The notes beneath the pieces were generated by a model, which saw nothing but the letters and a program-made list of their open reading frames with translations, did no database searches and was not told where the DNA came from. Positions 54,362 through 61,729 of a stretch of DNA of 64,000 nt are shown here, one piece after another (the stretch's first letter is position 1; every line of letters begins with the position of its first letter). Origin of the DNA: Jatrophihabitans sp. GAS493. GTDB lineage: Bacteria; Actinomycetota; Actinomycetes; Mycobacteriales; Jatrophihabitantaceae. The position numbers and the translations under genes were made by a program. The stretch covers positions 1,302,001 to 1,366,000 of the forward strand of contig NZ_LT907982.1 in the NCBI RefSeq assembly GCF_900230215.1, given 5' to 3'.

Positions 54362-55263
54362 CCGTCTCGACGGCGGAGGCCTCGACGCCGGAGACTTCCA
54401 CGCCGGAGGTACCCGCGCTGGTGGTCTCGAACGCGATCCTCAAGTTCGGCGGTATCACCGCCCTCGACGACGTCAGCTTCCACGTTGAGCCCGGCGAGAC
54501 GTTCGGCATTATCGGGCCGAATGGCGCCGGCAAGACGGCGCTGCTCAACTGCATCTCGGGGGTGTACCGACTCACCTCGGGCTCTACGCAGCTGTACGGC
54601 GATTCGATCAGCGGCGTTCCCCCGCACCGGATCGCCGCGCTAGGTCTGTCGCGCACCTTCCAGAACATGGAGCATTTCAAGCAATTCCGGGTGATCGACT
54701 ACGTGATGCTCGGCCGTATGCATCAGTCCCGCAGCTCCGTCGTGGCATCGCTGGTGGCCTGGCCCTGGATGGAGCGCGTTGAACGCCAGGAGCGGGCTCG
54801 CGCGATGGATCTGCTCGAACGCCTGCACCTGGAGCACGTGGCCCGCCGCGAACTCTCCGACCTTCCCTACGGCGTGCAGAAGCGGGTGGATATCGCCCGC
54901 GCCCTCTCGAGCAGTCCGAAGGTGCTGCTGCTCGACGAGCCGACGTCCGGGACGATCACCAGCGAGCGGGCCGATGTATCGGAGGCTATTCAGTTGGTCA
55001 CCGACTACGGCGTGCCGACGGTCCTGGTCGACCATGACGTCGACTTCGTCTCCCGGCACTGCAGTCGGGTGCTGGTGCTGAGCTACGGCAAGCCGATCGG
55101 CATCGGTACGCCTGAGGCGATGCTGCGTCGCCCGGACGTGATCGAGACCTTCCTCGGATCGGTGACCGAGGACGTGGTGGAAGAGATCGAGGCGGAGATC
55201 GAAGCCGAGATCGAAGCAGGGACCGAAGCGGGGACCGAAGCAGGGACCGAAGCCGGCTCCTGA
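54358..55263 (+). CDS. livG: ABC transporter ATPase LivG
   Basis: A 301-residue LivG-type ATPase: Walker A GPNGAGKTALL, the LivG insert FQNMEHFKQFRVIDYVMLGR, Walker B LLLDEP and switch His in LVDHDVDFV. The signature reads LPYGVQKR. The last 30 residues are an acidic repeat tail (EIEA and GTEA units). It completes the livH-livMF-livG operon; livK lies 2.7 kb downstream. Confidence 0.92.
   Translation: MTVSTAEASTPETSTPEVPALVVSNAILKFGGITALDDVSFHVEPGETFGIIGPNGAGKTALLNCISGVYRLTSGSTQLYGDSISGVPPHRIAALGLSRTFQNMEHFKQFRVIDYVMLGRMHQSRSSVVASLVAWPWMERVERQERARAMDLLERLHLEHVARRELSDLPYGVQKRVDIARALSSSPKVLLLDEPTSGTITSERADVSEAIQLVTDYGVPTVLVDHDVDFVSRHCSRVLVLSYGKPIGIGTPEAMLRRPDVIETFLGSVTEDVVEEIEAEIEAEIEAGTEAGTEAGTEAGS
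55186..55257. repeat. 12-base tandem repeat at the livG 3' end
   Basis: About six imperfect in-frame copies of GAGATCGAAGCC and GGGACCGAAGCA write the acidic tail of LivG. A slippage origin is likely. Confidence 0.75.
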
Positions 55264-55274
55264 CAGCAAGCTCG

Positions 55275-55307
55275 GATAGGCCCGGTGTCGGATCACCCGG
55301 GCCTATC
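55275..55307. terminator. terminator hairpin after livG
   Basis: GATAGGCCCGG and CCGGGCCTATC are perfect 11-base arms with an 11-base loop, 12 bases after the livG stop. Confidence 0.75.
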
Positions 55308-55308
55308 T

Positions 55309-55342
55309 GCCTCTCCGGCCGGCGCCGGCCAGCCGGAGAGGC
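55309..55342. terminator. second terminator hairpin, facing the convergent P450
   Basis: GCCTCTCCGGC and GCCGGAGAGGC are perfect 11-base arms with a 12-base loop. It lies beside the first hairpin and 5 bases from the P450 stop, so the pair insulates the two convergent units. Confidence 0.72.
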
Positions 55343-55347
55343 GCCGG

Positions 55348-56619
55348 CTAGTTTCCCAGCACGACGGGCAGGTACTCCGGGCCGCGGTTCATATGCGTCG
55401 AGCGCCACTGGATAGTGTCGGTCGCCACGCGCATGGCGGGGAACTTGCTGGTCAGAACACTCAATGAAATCTGGGCCTCCATGCGGGCCAATGACGCGCC
55501 CAGGCAGTGATGGGCGCCCCGCCCGAAGGTCAAGTGGGCGACGCTCGGGCGCCGGATGTCCAGCTCGTCGGCCCGCTCGAACGCCTCCTCGTCGCGATTG
55601 GCCGAGGCAATCATGACGTTGATGGTGTCGCCCTCCCGCACCGGCACCCCACCGATCTCGAAGTCAGCCGCGGCCAACTTGTCGATGTTGTGCGTCGGGG
55701 AGTCGAAGCGAAGCAGCTCCTCCACCGCGCCGGGAATCAGCTCCGGCTCGGCACAGAGTGCGTCCCAATCAGCGCGGCTCGGCCCAAGCAGTTGCACCAG
55801 CGCGTTGCCCAGAAACATCGTGGAGGTCTCGTGCCCGGCGAAGATGAACTGGGTGATCATGGCGACCAGCTCGTCTTCGGTGAAGCGGTCTCCGCCATCC
55901 CCCTCGGCCTCGATGAGCGCGGAGAGGAGGTTGGAGGTGGGGCGCCCGCGCCGATCGTCGAAGACCGCGGTCAGGTAGCTGCGGAGCTTGAAGACGCTCT
56001 CGTGCCCCTCGGCGATGATGTCCGGGTCTCGCCAGTCGGCTCCGACGAATTTCCCCAATGAATTGGCCCAGGTTCGGAGGTCATCGCGGTCGTCGGGGGA
56101 GATGTCGAGCATCTCGCTGATCACGATGAGCGGGAGGTGGAAGGCGTAGGCATCGATCAGTTCGACCGTCCCCTCACGGGGCAGCGGAGCCACCAGGCGC
56201 TCGGCGATCTCGGTGATGCGTTCGTGCATGAGCGCGACCATCTTCGGGGTGAAGGCCCGCTGCGAGAGCTTGCGAAGCCGCATGTGATGGGCCCCGTTGG
56301 TGCCGCCGAGGCGCTTCTCCAGGAAGCCGAACATCTCGGCCAGGCGGATCCGTTCGCGCTCGTCGACCTGGCTGGCCGCGGTGCGGTAGCGGGTGCCCTT
56401 GATGGCCAATCCCTGATGCACCGCCGGCGAGGTGAGGATCGTCTTGCAGTCCTCGTAGCGCGAGATGAGCACCTTGTCGACGTGTCGGAAGACCGGTGCC
56501 TGCTCGCGAATGCGTTGGTACAGCGGATAGGGATCAGCAACAAAACGATAGTCAAGAGCGAAGAAAGCGGCGACATCGTCGGCCAGTGCGCGGTTGTCCT
56601 GGAGCAAGGTTGATTCCAC
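55348..56619 (-). CDS. cytochrome P450
   Basis: A 423-residue soluble P450 with I-helix FAGHETST, K-helix EELLRF and heme loop FGRGAHHCLG. The GTG at 56619 lies 6 bases after a TAGCAT box, so it may be leaderless. It is divergent, across 20 bases, from a SnoaL-VOC-ferredoxin operon whose ferredoxin is the probable electron donor. It probably hydroxylates the island's substrate. Confidence 0.92.
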   Translation of the reverse strand: MESTLLQDNRALADDVAAFFALDYRFVADPYPLYQRIREQAPVFRHVDKVLISRYEDCKTILTSPAVHQGLAIKGTRYRTAASQVDERERIRLAEMFGFLEKRLGGTNGAHHMRLRKLSQRAFTPKMVALMHERITEIAERLVAPLPREGTVELIDAYAFHLPLIVISEMLDISPDDRDDLRTWANSLGKFVGADWRDPDIIAEGHESVFKLRSYLTAVFDDRRGRPTSNLLSALIEAEGDGGDRFTEDELVAMITQFIFAGHETSTMFLGNALVQLLGPSRADWDALCAEPELIPGAVEELLRFDSPTHNIDKLAAADFEIGGVPVREGDTINVMIASANRDEEAFERADELDIRRPSVAHLTFGRGAHHCLGASLARMEAQISLSVLTSKFPAMRVATDTIQWRSTHMNRGPEYLPVVLGN

Positions 56620-56622
56620 AAT

Positions 56623-56642
56623 TTATGCTAACGTTAATTATG
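56623..56642. promoter_or_regulatory. very short divergent promoter with TAACGTTA palindrome
   Basis: The 20 bases between the two start codons (56619 and 56640) are AT-rich and hold the palindrome TAACGTTA (56629-56636). TANNNT boxes face both ways at leaderless-like spacing (TAACGT before 56640, TAGCAT before 56619), so the two promoters overlap and share any regulator. Confidence 0.5.
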
Positions 56643-57176
56643 GATTTAGGGCAAGAGCCGTTTGCCGAGATCGTCGCCCGGCTGAAGGTGCTGGAGGACG
56701 AGCGAGACCTGCGCCGCCTCCTCGCGCAGTACGCCTTCTACGCCGACACCGGGCGCTCTCGTGACTGGGTGGCTCTCTTCACCGCCGATGGCGCGATCGA
56801 CCTCGGAGACACCGTGCACTCCATGAGCGGCGCTGCTGCCCCCGACGGATACCCGAGCCGGGCCCGCTTCGTCGGCCATGAGGCGTTGCTCCTCGACTTC
56901 ATCACCGCACTGCCCCATCGCCGGGTCGAGCGCCGCTCGGCGCATCACACGACGAGCGGCCCCATCACCTTCGATATCGACGGTGACGACGCGATCGCGG
57001 TCGGCTACTCGGTGCTGATAGCCCGAGACCCGGACGGCTTCCACGTGGAGATGGCCGCCTTCAATCGCTGGACGTTTCGGTGTGAGTCCGGGCGGTGGCT
57101 CATCGCCGAGCGGAAGATGCGACCGATCGGCTCGGCGGAGGCGATCGGCATTCTGGAAGGCAGTTCGGGTGAGTGA
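56640..57176 (+). CDS. SnoaL-like (NTF2-fold) protein
   Basis: A 178-residue SnoaL-like protein: VLEDERDLRRLLAQYAFYAD and DWVALFTADGAIDLGD are the usual opening, and the C-terminus ends FNRWTFRCESGRWLIAERKM. These cone-shaped folds catalyse ring cyclisation, epoxide hydrolysis or dehydration, or bind ligands. A start 15 bases upstream (56625) is possible. It overlaps the VOC gene by eight bases. Confidence 0.82.
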   Translation: MDLGQEPFAEIVARLKVLEDERDLRRLLAQYAFYADTGRSRDWVALFTADGAIDLGDTVHSMSGAAAPDGYPSRARFVGHEALLLDFITALPHRRVERRSAHHTTSGPITFDIDGDDAIAVGYSVLIARDPDGFHVEMAAFNRWTFRCESGRWLIAERKMRPIGSAEAIGILEGSSGE

Positions 57177-57660
57177 CCCGGCGGCCGGAGCGGCGGGATG
57201 GCCGAAGCCGGCCATCCCGGTTCACATCGGTCTGGCGGTGGCTGACCTGGACGCCGCGATGGCGAAGTTCGGTCCACTGCTGGGTCTCACCTGGGGTGAA
57301 CCGGTGCGTGGACTGTGGCAGGAGTATCTGGTGGCTGGGTCGCGGGTGCGCTGGTCGCTGAGCTACGTCAAGTCAACCGTCGGGCAGCCGCAGATCGAAC
57401 TGCTGCAGGGTGGACCAGGGTCGACGTGGCACACCGACGCCTCCGGCGCGCTGCACCACTACGCCTTCGCCACGCCCCGCCCGGCCGCCGATCGCCGCCG
57501 GTTCCTCGGTCTCGGATGGCGGCTGGACCTGTGCCGCGCCGACGCCGACCCCGACACGTCCTTCGCATATCTGACCCGCGCCGGAGACGTGCGCGTCGAG
57601 CTTGTGCCGATTGACTCGACTCCGGTGCAACCGGTGTCCCAACAAGGAGGAAGAGCATGA
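57169..57660 (+). CDS. VOC superfamily (glyoxalase/dioxygenase fold) protein
   Basis: A 163-residue protein of the vicinal-oxygen-chelate fold: IPVHIGLAVADLDAAMAKFG opens the first module, and GALHHYAFATP provides a metal-site His in the second. It could be an epimerase, lyase or dioxygenase; methylmalonyl-CoA-epimerase-like action is one option. The GTG start overlaps the SnoaL-like stop, and the gene overlaps the ferredoxin by four bases. Confidence 0.8.
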   Translation: MSDPAAGAAGWPKPAIPVHIGLAVADLDAAMAKFGPLLGLTWGEPVRGLWQEYLVAGSRVRWSLSYVKSTVGQPQIELLQGGPGSTWHTDASGALHHYAFATPRPAADRRRFLGLGWRLDLCRADADPDTSFAYLTRAGDVRVELVPIDSTPVQPVSQQGGRA

Positions 57661-57854
57661 AAGTTATCGCTGACGACACCAGATGCATCGGCTCCGGCCA
57701 GTGCTACCTACAGGCGCCGGGTGTCTTCGACATCGACGACGAGGAGGGGACCGTCGTCGTGCTGCAGGAGCAGCCGCCGGTCGAGTCGGAGCGTGACGTA
57801 CGCGCGGCGGCGGAGATCTGCCCGTCCGGCGCGATCAAGGTTCTCGAAATTTAG
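57657..57854 (+). CDS. [3Fe-4S] ferredoxin for P450
   Basis: A 65-residue ferredoxin with cysteines 10, 16 and 55 in CIGSGQC and CPSGAI; the fourth cysteine position is Ser13, as in 3Fe-4S ferredoxins that serve bacterial P450s. AAGGAGGAA precedes its ATG. The divergent P450 is its likely partner. Its stop codon starts the repeated element that precedes livK. Confidence 0.93.
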   Translation: MKVIADDTRCIGSGQCYLQAPGVFDIDDEEGTVVVLQEQPPVESERDVRAAAEICPSGAIKVLEI

Positions 57855-57885
57855 TCGCATAGTTATTATATTGGTATTGAACTCC
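57848..57885 (+). promoter_or_regulatory. livK promoter region with shared element, copy C
   Basis: Contains AATTTAGTCGCATAGTT (two changes from copy A) and, from 57852, the 34-base stretch shared with the livH upstream region. CATAGT at 57858-57863 may be a -10 box. It lies 54 bases before the livK start. Confidence 0.6.
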
Positions 57886-57939
57886 GCGTTCTGGAGAGGT
57901 ACGTTTGCGGCCACCCTTCGTTACGTCGAGAGGCCTTAC

Positions 57940-59142
57940 ATGTATCAGGCACGTTTCACAGCAGTCCTAGCAGTGGCGGTCGTGACGTCGGTGACGCTCG
58001 CCGCCTGTAGCAGTGGAAGCAGTAGTGGTAGCGCCAGTGGAGGCGGCGGCGACTATCAGGTCGGGTTCAACTCAGACCTCTCCGGCAAGTACTCCCTCAA
58101 CGGGGTCGGCCAGCGAGACGGTTACAAGGCGTACTTCGACTACGTGAACAGCAAAGGCGGTATCAACGGCCACAAGGTGAATGTCAACGTCACCGACGAC
58201 GCATCCGACGTCACCCGCGGTACCACCAACACCACCCAGCTGATGACGGCCAAGAAGGTGTCGGCGGTCGGCGGGTACATCCTGAGCAACGTCTGTGGGG
58301 CGGCGGCGACGATCGCGGCGACCAACAAGGTGCCGATCAACTGCGGTTCGCTGGCCGAGGACCTGCTCAACCCGGCCAAGCCGTTCGTGTACTCCGCGGC
58401 GATCTCGCAGAACATGGAGGCCGGCCCGATCTTCAACATGGGCAAGACCCTCGTCGCCGACAAGCCCGCACCCAAGGCGGCGATCATCATCTTCGCCTCC
58501 GCGGCGAGCGTCTCGCTGCAGCAGGGTCTCGAGCGTTACGTGAAGTCGGCCGGTTGGAATCTGGTCGCCAACCAGTCCGTTCCGCTGACCGCGACCGACG
58601 TCAGTGCCCAGGCGGCCACCATCATCGCGGCTAAGCCGGACGTCATCATGGGTTCGCTCTACGACCCACTGGCCGTGTCGATGATGCGGGCGCTGAAGGC
58701 AGCCAATCTGTCGGTTCCGTTCGTGGACTACGACGGCGCGACCTACAAGAGCGGCCTACTCGCGCTGAAGGACCCGAACTTCTACCTCCTCTCAGCCAAG
58801 ACGGCTGACGGTGTCGGTGACACGCAGTACCTGAAGGACTATCAGGCCGCGGCGGCGATGGCCGGCAAGGATCCGACCACCCCGTTCTTCAACACCGGCT
58901 ACGTCCAGGCGCTGGAGATCGGCGAGGGTCTGAAGAAGTGTGGCTACCCGTGTGACGGGGCGAAACTGCAGACCACGCTCGACACGCTCGACGTCGACAC
59001 TCAGGGTGTCACCAGTGGCAACGTGACCTACACCGCCTCCAACCATGAGGCAGTGCACAGCGCCAGCTTCTACGTCTGGGACGCCAGCAAGAACGCAGCA
59101 GTCGTCGCCGCAAAGGATCTACCCGAAGGCGATGGCAAGTAA
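57940..59142 (+). CDS. livK: ABC transporter substrate-binding lipoprotein LivK
   Basis: A 400-residue periplasmic-type binding protein, lipidated at Cys23 (TLAAC), followed by a Ser/Gly linker and a Leu/Ile/Val-binding fold (VGFNSDLSGKYSLNGVGQRD; GYKAYFDYVNSKGGINGH). The ATG has GAGAGG 8 bases upstream. It completes the LivHMFG importer although its gene is separated by the P450 and ferredoxin units, and it shares their promoter element. The ligand is unlikely to be an amino acid given the context. Confidence 0.93.
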   Translation: MYQARFTAVLAVAVVTSVTLAACSSGSSSGSASGGGGDYQVGFNSDLSGKYSLNGVGQRDGYKAYFDYVNSKGGINGHKVNVNVTDDASDVTRGTTNTTQLMTAKKVSAVGGYILSNVCGAAATIAATNKVPINCGSLAEDLLNPAKPFVYSAAISQNMEAGPIFNMGKTLVADKPAPKAAIIIFASAASVSLQQGLERYVKSAGWNLVANQSVPLTATDVSAQAATIIAAKPDVIMGSLYDPLAVSMMRALKAANLSVPFVDYDGATYKSGLLALKDPNFYLLSAKTADGVGDTQYLKDYQAAAAMAGKDPTTPFFNTGYVQALEIGEGLKKCGYPCDGAKLQTTLDTLDVDTQGVTSGNVTYTASNHEAVHSASFYVWDASKNAAVVAAKDLPEGDGK

Positions 59143-59182
59143 CCGCTGAACCAGCGCACCACCAGCACCGCCCCGGTAAGAA

Positions 59183-59222
59183 GACTGCGGCCCCGCTCCT
59201 CCTGAGGAGCGGGGCCGCAGTC
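59183..59222. terminator. strong bidirectional terminator after livK
   Basis: An 18-base perfect stem (GACTGCGGCCCCGCTCCT and its complement) with a four-base loop lies 40 bases after livK and 19 bases from the stop of the convergent SnoaL-like gene. Confidence 0.88.
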
Positions 59223-59241
59223 TGTCGTTGTGCCGAACTGT

Positions 59242-59736
59242 TCAGTGCTGCAGTTCTGCGGCCTGCTTGTTGTCGTGACGGCTCCACCACTTGTCCGTCA
59301 GCGGCTCGCCGTGGGACCAGTCGTAGACGCACTGGCGATGGGTGATGGCCCAGACGCCGCCCCGCCGTTCGAAGGCGTCGAGGTAGCGCCCGGCATTCAT
59401 ATAGTCGCGAGCGCCGCTGTCCTCATTGACCGTGAGAACGCAGACGAAGTAGGACTGGCAGTCGGCCCGGTCGCCGTCCACCTCGATCTCGGTGTTTCCG
59501 ATCAGGTGAAAGTTGATGGCTACCGGTGAGTTCCCCACGAAGACCGGTGAGGTGCTGCTGAGGTACTCCCGGATCGGGCCGTTGAAGCCCTCGTGATCCT
59601 CGGTGGCGTCCTCGTGGTAGCAGGAGAGGGCGGAGGCGAGGTCGCGGCTGTCGGTGGCTCGGGCCCGCCGGTACAGCACTCGCTGGATTGCGCGCTCGTC
59701 CAATAGTCGTTGTAACTCGTTGCGGTCGAGATCCAT
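59242..59736 (-). CDS. SnoaL-like (NTF2-fold) protein
   Basis: A 164-residue SnoaL_4-type protein: LLDERAIQRVLYRRARATDS, DLASALSCYHEDATEDHEGF and a Trp/His-rich C-terminus (ITHRQCVYDWSHGEPL). This branch is frequent in steroid and aromatic catabolic clusters and is close to dehydratases. It is divergent from the UGSC gene; its promoter shares a motif with livH. Confidence 0.83.
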   Translation of the reverse strand: MDLDRNELQRLLDERAIQRVLYRRARATDSRDLASALSCYHEDATEDHEGFNGPIREYLSSTSPVFVGNSPVAINFHLIGNTEIEVDGDRADCQSYFVCVLTVNEDSGARDYMNAGRYLDAFERRGGVWAITHRQCVYDWSHGEPLTDKWWSRHDNKQAAELQH

Positions 59737-59783
59737 CCGAACTCCAATCGTCAGAAGCCTTGTTCCGTTTGGTGGTTAGTGGA

Positions 59784-59804
59784 TACTATAATCAGAAATA
59801 CCTA
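59784..59804 (-). promoter_or_regulatory. promoter element shared with livH, copy E
   Basis: The minus strand contains TAGGTATTTCTGAT followed by TATAGT; the first block differs by one base from the one upstream of livH. It lies about 50 bases ahead of the SnoaL-like gene, and on the + strand a TATAAT box faces the UGSC gene. Confidence 0.5.
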
Positions 59805-59822
59805 ACGATGCCGGAGGTTCTG

Positions 59823-60359
59823 ATGGTCGCAGTCCTATCGCCGCAACCAGCGCGGGTGAAGGTGAGCAAGGCGAAGTGTCCGCCGGTTGGCGGCCTGCGC
59901 GGCAAGCGGGTTGGCCTGCGGCGTGACCGGTTCTGGCTGTCTTGGGACTGGATCACCGACGAGTGGTCGCAGCTGCTGGAGAAGGACGGCGCCGAGGTCG
60001 TCATCTGGCGCGCGCCGGTCGGCAAGGGTGACAAGGAGATGGTGGAGGGCGGCGAAGAGTACGTCGAGTTCCTGGCCGCCATTGATGTGGCAGTGAGCGG
60101 CTTGGGCAACTGCGGCTCCTGCACGCTCTGGGCGATCCATGACGCCGTCGGGGCGCTTGACACCGGGCTGCCGACGGCCGCCGTGGCCAGTGAGCACTTC
60201 GAACCGCTGGCCCGCACGCTGGCCGCTCAGCGCGGGCACGATGATCTGCGGCTCAAGATCATGCCGTACCCCATTGAGGGGAAGCCGGAGGACGAGGTGC
60301 GCCAGATCGCCCGGGACAACTACGAAGACCTCCTCGCCACCTTGGGGGCCACTCGATGA
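59823..60359 (+). CDS. UGSC-motif protein (Cys form)
   Basis: A 178-residue protein with the motif GNCGSCTLW (Cys97 and Cys100), the cysteine version of the UGSC pattern known from selenoproteins; the codon is TGC, not TGA. The opening KCPPVGGLRGKRVGLRRD and the motif in the second half match what I recall of that family. The role is unknown, perhaps a thiol-based reductase or lyase. GGAGG precedes the ATG at 59823. It overlaps the next gene by four bases. Confidence 0.75.
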   Translation: MVAVLSPQPARVKVSKAKCPPVGGLRGKRVGLRRDRFWLSWDWITDEWSQLLEKDGAEVVIWRAPVGKGDKEMVEGGEEYVEFLAAIDVAVSGLGNCGSCTLWAIHDAVGALDTGLPTAAVASEHFEPLARTLAAQRGHDDLRLKIMPYPIEGKPEDEVRQIARDNYEDLLATLGATR

Positions 60360-61435
60360 CGGCAACGCTGACCGGCGAACGCGTCGAGGTCCCCGACGAC
60401 GTGGTCGCCTTCTCCGAGGACGCGCTGCGCCGGGGCTGGTCGGATGGCCTGCCCTGCGTGCCGCCGACCGAGGAGCGCGTGCAGGCCTACGTCGAAGCAT
60501 CTGGACTGGATGCCCAGCACACGCTGGGGATTCTCTACCCGCTGGGCATCGATTGCACGGTGGAGTTACTGGCCGTCAACGCGGTCATGGCCGGCGCCCC
60601 CGCCGCGGCGATGCCGCTGATGGCGGCCTGCGTGTCGGCGATGGCCGACCAGGCCTTCGATCTGGCTGGAATCAACGCGACCACGGCCTCCGTCGTACCG
60701 GCGTTCGTCGTCAGTGGACCGGTACGCGACGAGCTGGGTCTGCCATACAAGCACTCGGCGATCGGAGGCGCGGCCGGTCCGGCGCCGGCCATCGGCCGTG
60801 CCCTGCGCCTGCTGGTCCGAAACGTCGCCGGACAGGTGGCCGGTCTCAGCTCGGAGTCCGTCTTCGGCCAGCCCGGACGGGTCACCGGCATCGTCACATC
60901 GGAGTGGCTGGAGGAGTCCCCCTGGCCATCGCTGGGCGAGCGCCGCGGTTTTCCGGGCGATTCGGTCACCGTCTTCGGCGTGCTCGGCACCGCGAACATT
61001 CTCAACAGCTACGGAAGCAGCGGCAGCGAGATCCTCGAAGTCGTCGGGAAGTCGCTCTCCTACATGGGCAACAACAACATGGACCACTCGGCCCAGTTCG
61101 CCCACCAACTGGTTGCGCTGAACCCGGTATGGGCGCGCATCGTGGCTCGGGAGTTCCCGGACATGCAGGACGTCCAGGAGCGGCTGTACCACCACTCGGC
61201 GGTGCCGATCGAGAACTTCCCCGAATCCCTGCACGGCCCGCTGCAGGAGGCCCACGACGTACGGTCGGACGGGAAGGTGTACCTGATGGACACACCGGAG
61301 GACGTCTCCGTCATCGTCAACGGCGGCAAGGGGAGTCTGCACGCGTGCATGTTCCCGGCGATGTCGAACATGCTGCCGGTGACCCGCTCACTGAACCCGG
61401 AGACTTGGCAACCACCGACCGGCACGAGCGACTGA
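60356..61435 (+). CDS. conserved protein of unknown function, partner of UGSC protein
   Basis: A 359-residue soluble protein with no domain I can name. It has RRGWSDGLPCVPPTEERV near residue 22, then Ala-rich helices, a Gly-rich turn (AIGGAAGPAPAIGRAL) and GNNNMDHSAQFAHQLVALNP late in the chain. I recall similar sequence fused to UGSC domains in single proteins, so this is probably the other half of a two-subunit version. The start overlaps the UGSC stop. It may be an enzyme subunit of the island's pathway. Confidence 0.7.
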   Translation: MTATLTGERVEVPDDVVAFSEDALRRGWSDGLPCVPPTEERVQAYVEASGLDAQHTLGILYPLGIDCTVELLAVNAVMAGAPAAAMPLMAACVSAMADQAFDLAGINATTASVVPAFVVSGPVRDELGLPYKHSAIGGAAGPAPAIGRALRLLVRNVAGQVAGLSSESVFGQPGRVTGIVTSEWLEESPWPSLGERRGFPGDSVTVFGVLGTANILNSYGSSGSEILEVVGKSLSYMGNNNMDHSAQFAHQLVALNPVWARIVAREFPDMQDVQERLYHHSAVPIENFPESLHGPLQEAHDVRSDGKVYLMDTPEDVSVIVNGGKGSLHACMFPAMSNMLPVTRSLNPETWQPPTGTSD

Positions 61436-61471
61436 TACCCAGATGCGATACCTAGATGAGCGGAGAACGAC

Positions 61472-61729
61472 GTGACAGCAACTACTGAGGACCTGCGCGC
61501 GGCCATCACCGAGATCCAGAGCATCGTCTCGGCCGACGGCGCCCGACTGGATGTGGTCGACGAGACGCAGAGTGCGGTGCGCTTCCGCCTCGACCTGAGC
61601 GATGCGTCGTGTGCCGACTGCGTGCTGCCGCCGGCCAGCCTGCTCGACGTCGTGCAGCTGTCGATGCGCCGGCGGACCGGCGATGACGATCTCACCGTGC
61701 GCATCGACGACCCCCGCGACGGTGAGTGA
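61472..61729 (+). CDS. small NifU-like CxxC protein
   Basis: An 85-residue protein shaped like the NifU C-terminal domain: an opening helix, a strand VRFRLDLSDASCADC with the CxxC pair, and a last helix. True NifU domains carry GxCxxC and transfer Fe-S clusters; here the context differs and the CxxC is followed by LPPASL. It follows the UGSC pair by 36 bases and overlaps the P450 by eight bases, so a redox or Fe-S role with them is plausible. Confidence 0.6.
   Translation: MTATTEDLRAAITEIQSIVSADGARLDVVDETQSAVRFRLDLSDASCADCVLPPASLLDVVQLSMRRRTGDDDLTVRIDDPRDGE

Noticed and set aside
60112..60123. Possible selenocysteine codon in the UGSC motif
   Set aside because: The motif codons are TGC-GGC-TCC-TGC; there is no in-frame TGA, so this is the cysteine form.
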